The notes under the pieces were generated by a model. It was not told the DNA's origin and did not search any database. It worked only from the letters and a program-made list of their open reading frames with translations. A stretch of 35,974 nucleotides of DNA from Deltaproteobacteria bacterium (GTDB taxonomy: Bacteria > Desulfobacterota > Desulfuromonadia > Desulfuromonadales > Geopsychrobacteraceae). Shown here in pieces: positions 34,861 to 35,974 of the stretch; the first letter of the stretch is position 1; each line of letters begins with the position of its first letter. Made by a program: the position numbers and the translations under genes. Where the stretch lies: NCBI GenBank assembly GCA_024280335.1, contig JAJRQI010000025.1, positions 1 through 35,974 of the forward strand, read 5' to 3'.

Positions 34861-35239
34861 CTTTTTAGACATTGCTAGACATTTGAAAAAAAGGCCGGGC
34901 ATTAATCTTCAGAGGTTGTTCTTGCCCTGAGCTTGCTCTCGATCGATGACTGGGCCACAGACACTGCATCACCGCCAACGCAACTGACAATGTAGCATTC
35001 CGGGGACATCTTACTTAATTTGGCCGGGGGTGGCATACGATGCCCCTGGTACTACCACCGGGCAAGTCACCGGGCAAGTTCAGCGGGCAAGTCACCGTGC
35101 AAGTCACCGTGCAAGTCACCGTGCAAGTCACCGTGCAAGTCACCGTGCAAGTCACCGTGCATACCCGGTGATTCAAAGCATTGAAGCAGATGAGTTCGTG
35201 AAAAAAATGCAATAACTCAAATGAGGGAGATATCTACCC
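34861..35239. other. Non-coding stretch with minisatellite between the AlbA_2 and RhuM genes
   Basis: No convincing gene. It holds a direct repeat TTTAGACATTGCTAGACATT near the AlbA_2 stop, then unassigned sequence, then the 12-bp minisatellite (35060-35163). A 61-codon frame through the minisatellite (GTG at 35030 to 35215) is mostly repeat (RASH units) and ends PVIQSIEADEFVKKMQ; it may be a relic of a VTGQ-type linker of another gene. Confidence 0.5.
35060..35163 (+). repeat. 12-bp tandem minisatellite (CAAGTCACCGTG units)
   Basis: About eight consecutive units: GGGCAAGTCACC, a variant GGGCAAGTTCAG with one extra base, another GGGCAAGTCACC, then five near-identical GTGCAAGTCACC units and a degraded last one. 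The period is a multiple of three, so each frame gives a four-residue repeat (GQVT/VQVT, RASH or SPCK type). Confidence 0.9.
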
Positions 35240-35974
35240 ATGACCGACAAGGTTGTTATCTACCAATCCGCAGATGGTGAAGCATCGCTTGATGTGCGCC
35301 TGGAGCAAGAGTCTGTTTGGCTGAACCAAGAGCAGATGGCCGAATTGTTCGGCCGGGAGCGTTCTGTCATCACCAAGCACCTGCGTAATGTTTTTAAAGA
35401 AGGTGAACTGGAAGAAGGTTCAGTACGTGCAAAATATGCACATACTGCCCCGGATGGCAAAACCTACCAGACCCAATTTTACAATCTTGACGTCATTATC
35501 TCCGTCGGCTATCGGGTCAAGTCGAAGCGAGGTACTCAGTTTCGCCAATGGGCGACCAGAGTATTGCGTGACCATCTGGTGCAGGGCTACACCATCAACC
35601 AGCAACGCCTGACTGAGCAGGCCGAAAAACTGGCCGAGATGCAGCGGGCGATGGAGTTGCTGAGTCGAACTCTTTCAAATCAGGAAATGGTTGACGATAC
35701 GGGCAAAGAGGTGCTGCAGGTCATCACCGATTACGCTTACGCTCTCAACCTGCTCGACCGCTACGATCACGGAACCCTGGCCATCGAAGAGACGAGCGGC
35801 AATGCAGATTTTGTCCTCGACTATGAAAGTGCCAGCCGTATCGTCCAATCAATGAAAGGTGATTTCGACGGCCTGTTCGGCATCGAAAAGGATCAGGGTT
35901 TTAAAAGCGCCCTCGGCACCATATACCAGACCTTTGACGGAAAAGAACTCTACCCAAGTGCCGAAGAAAAAGCC
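35240..35974 (+). CDS. RhuM-family protein, probably RhuM-Fic/DOC fusion, cut by window end
   Basis: The ATG at 35240 follows GAGGGAGATATCTACCC. The visible 245 residues begin DKVVIYQSADGEASLDVRLE, then VWLNQEQMAELFGRERSVIT (helix-turn-helix-like), FYNLDVIISVGYRVKSKRGT and FRQWATRVLRDHLVQGYTIN, the hallmark of virulence protein RhuM. Residues about 160-245 (VLQVITDYAYALNLLDRYDH, then GNADFVLDYESASRIV) match the region that leads into a Fic/death-on-curing domain in longer family members. The Fic motif itself would lie outside the window. These proteins occur in pathogenicity and defence islands, often near type I restriction loci. Biochemical function is not established. Confidence 0.85.
   Translation, partial: MTDKVVIYQSADGEASLDVRLEQESVWLNQEQMAELFGRERSVITKHLRNVFKEGELEEGSVRAKYAHTAPDGKTYQTQFYNLDVIISVGYRVKSKRGTQFRQWATRVLRDHLVQGYTINQQRLTEQAEKLAEMQRAMELLSRTLSNQEMVDDTGKEVLQVITDYAYALNLLDRYDHGTLAIEETSGNADFVLDYESASRIVQSMKGDFDGLFGIEKDQGFKSALGTIYQTFDGKELYPSAEEKA

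Noticed and set aside
35060-35163. Regular repeats considered as a CRISPR array
   Set aside because: Units are 12 bp and directly adjacent with no spacers, and no cas gene is near.

Overview
The window looks like a chromosomal segment of a Gram-negative bacterium of the Desulfuromonadales type (Geobacter, Desulfuromonas or Pelobacter relatives). Supporting signs are a PilT-family ATPase next to recA and recX, a PEP-CTERM protein, an orphan flagellar-rod-like protein, a lar nickel-cofactor pair, and GC-rich coding sequence with many gene-end overlaps. This placement is inference; no rRNA or tRNA gene is present to test it.

Layout. Positions 1-135 hold the end of an IS3-like insertion sequence, followed by a solitary HNH endonuclease gene (207-989, minus). 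From 10670 down to 1321 almost everything lies on the minus strand in one long run: HD-domain protein, larB, larC, pgpA, cinA, a GAF histidine kinase, thpR (frameshifted), recA, a pilT-family gene and recX. The plus-strand darP gene (10827-11360) diverges from that run. It converges, across a shared terminator, on a minus-strand block: a flagellar-rod-like protein, a ClC chloride transporter with CBS domains, an ABC-class ATPase of the MRB1590-like family, and an AbiEi-like winged-helix protein translationally coupled to the ATPase. A frameshifted PEP-CTERM gene (plus) and an outer-membrane beta-barrel gene (minus) converge on a strong terminator at 17681-17723. A second minus-strand housekeeping run follows: plsC, rnj (RNase J), uppP, ftsK.

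From about 24380 the character changes to an accessory, defence-type island on the plus strand. A decayed Fis-type regulator tail and a truncated repeat mark the boundary. Then come a complete type I restriction-modification operon (hsdR, hsdM, hsdS), a 680-residue predicted PIN-like nuclease with coiled coil and two C-terminal membrane helices 30 bases behind hsdS, a small basic protein made of two copies of one unit, a Schlafen/AlbA_2 ATP-binding protein, a 12-bp minisatellite, and a RhuM-family gene cut by the window end. The PIN-like membrane protein plus the duplicated small protein, placed directly behind hsdS, is the best candidate here for an undescribed defence module.

Five different intergenic repeat families with terminal inverted repeats occur (1172-1244, 4020-4145, 6277-6367 with a half copy near 24379, 13808-13888, 21698-21864). 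One of them supplies the last sense codon and the stop codon of RNase J. Two genes (thpR and the PEP-CTERM gene) carry single-base frameshifts in or beside short homopolymers, so either recent decay or sequencing error should be kept in mind for the whole window.
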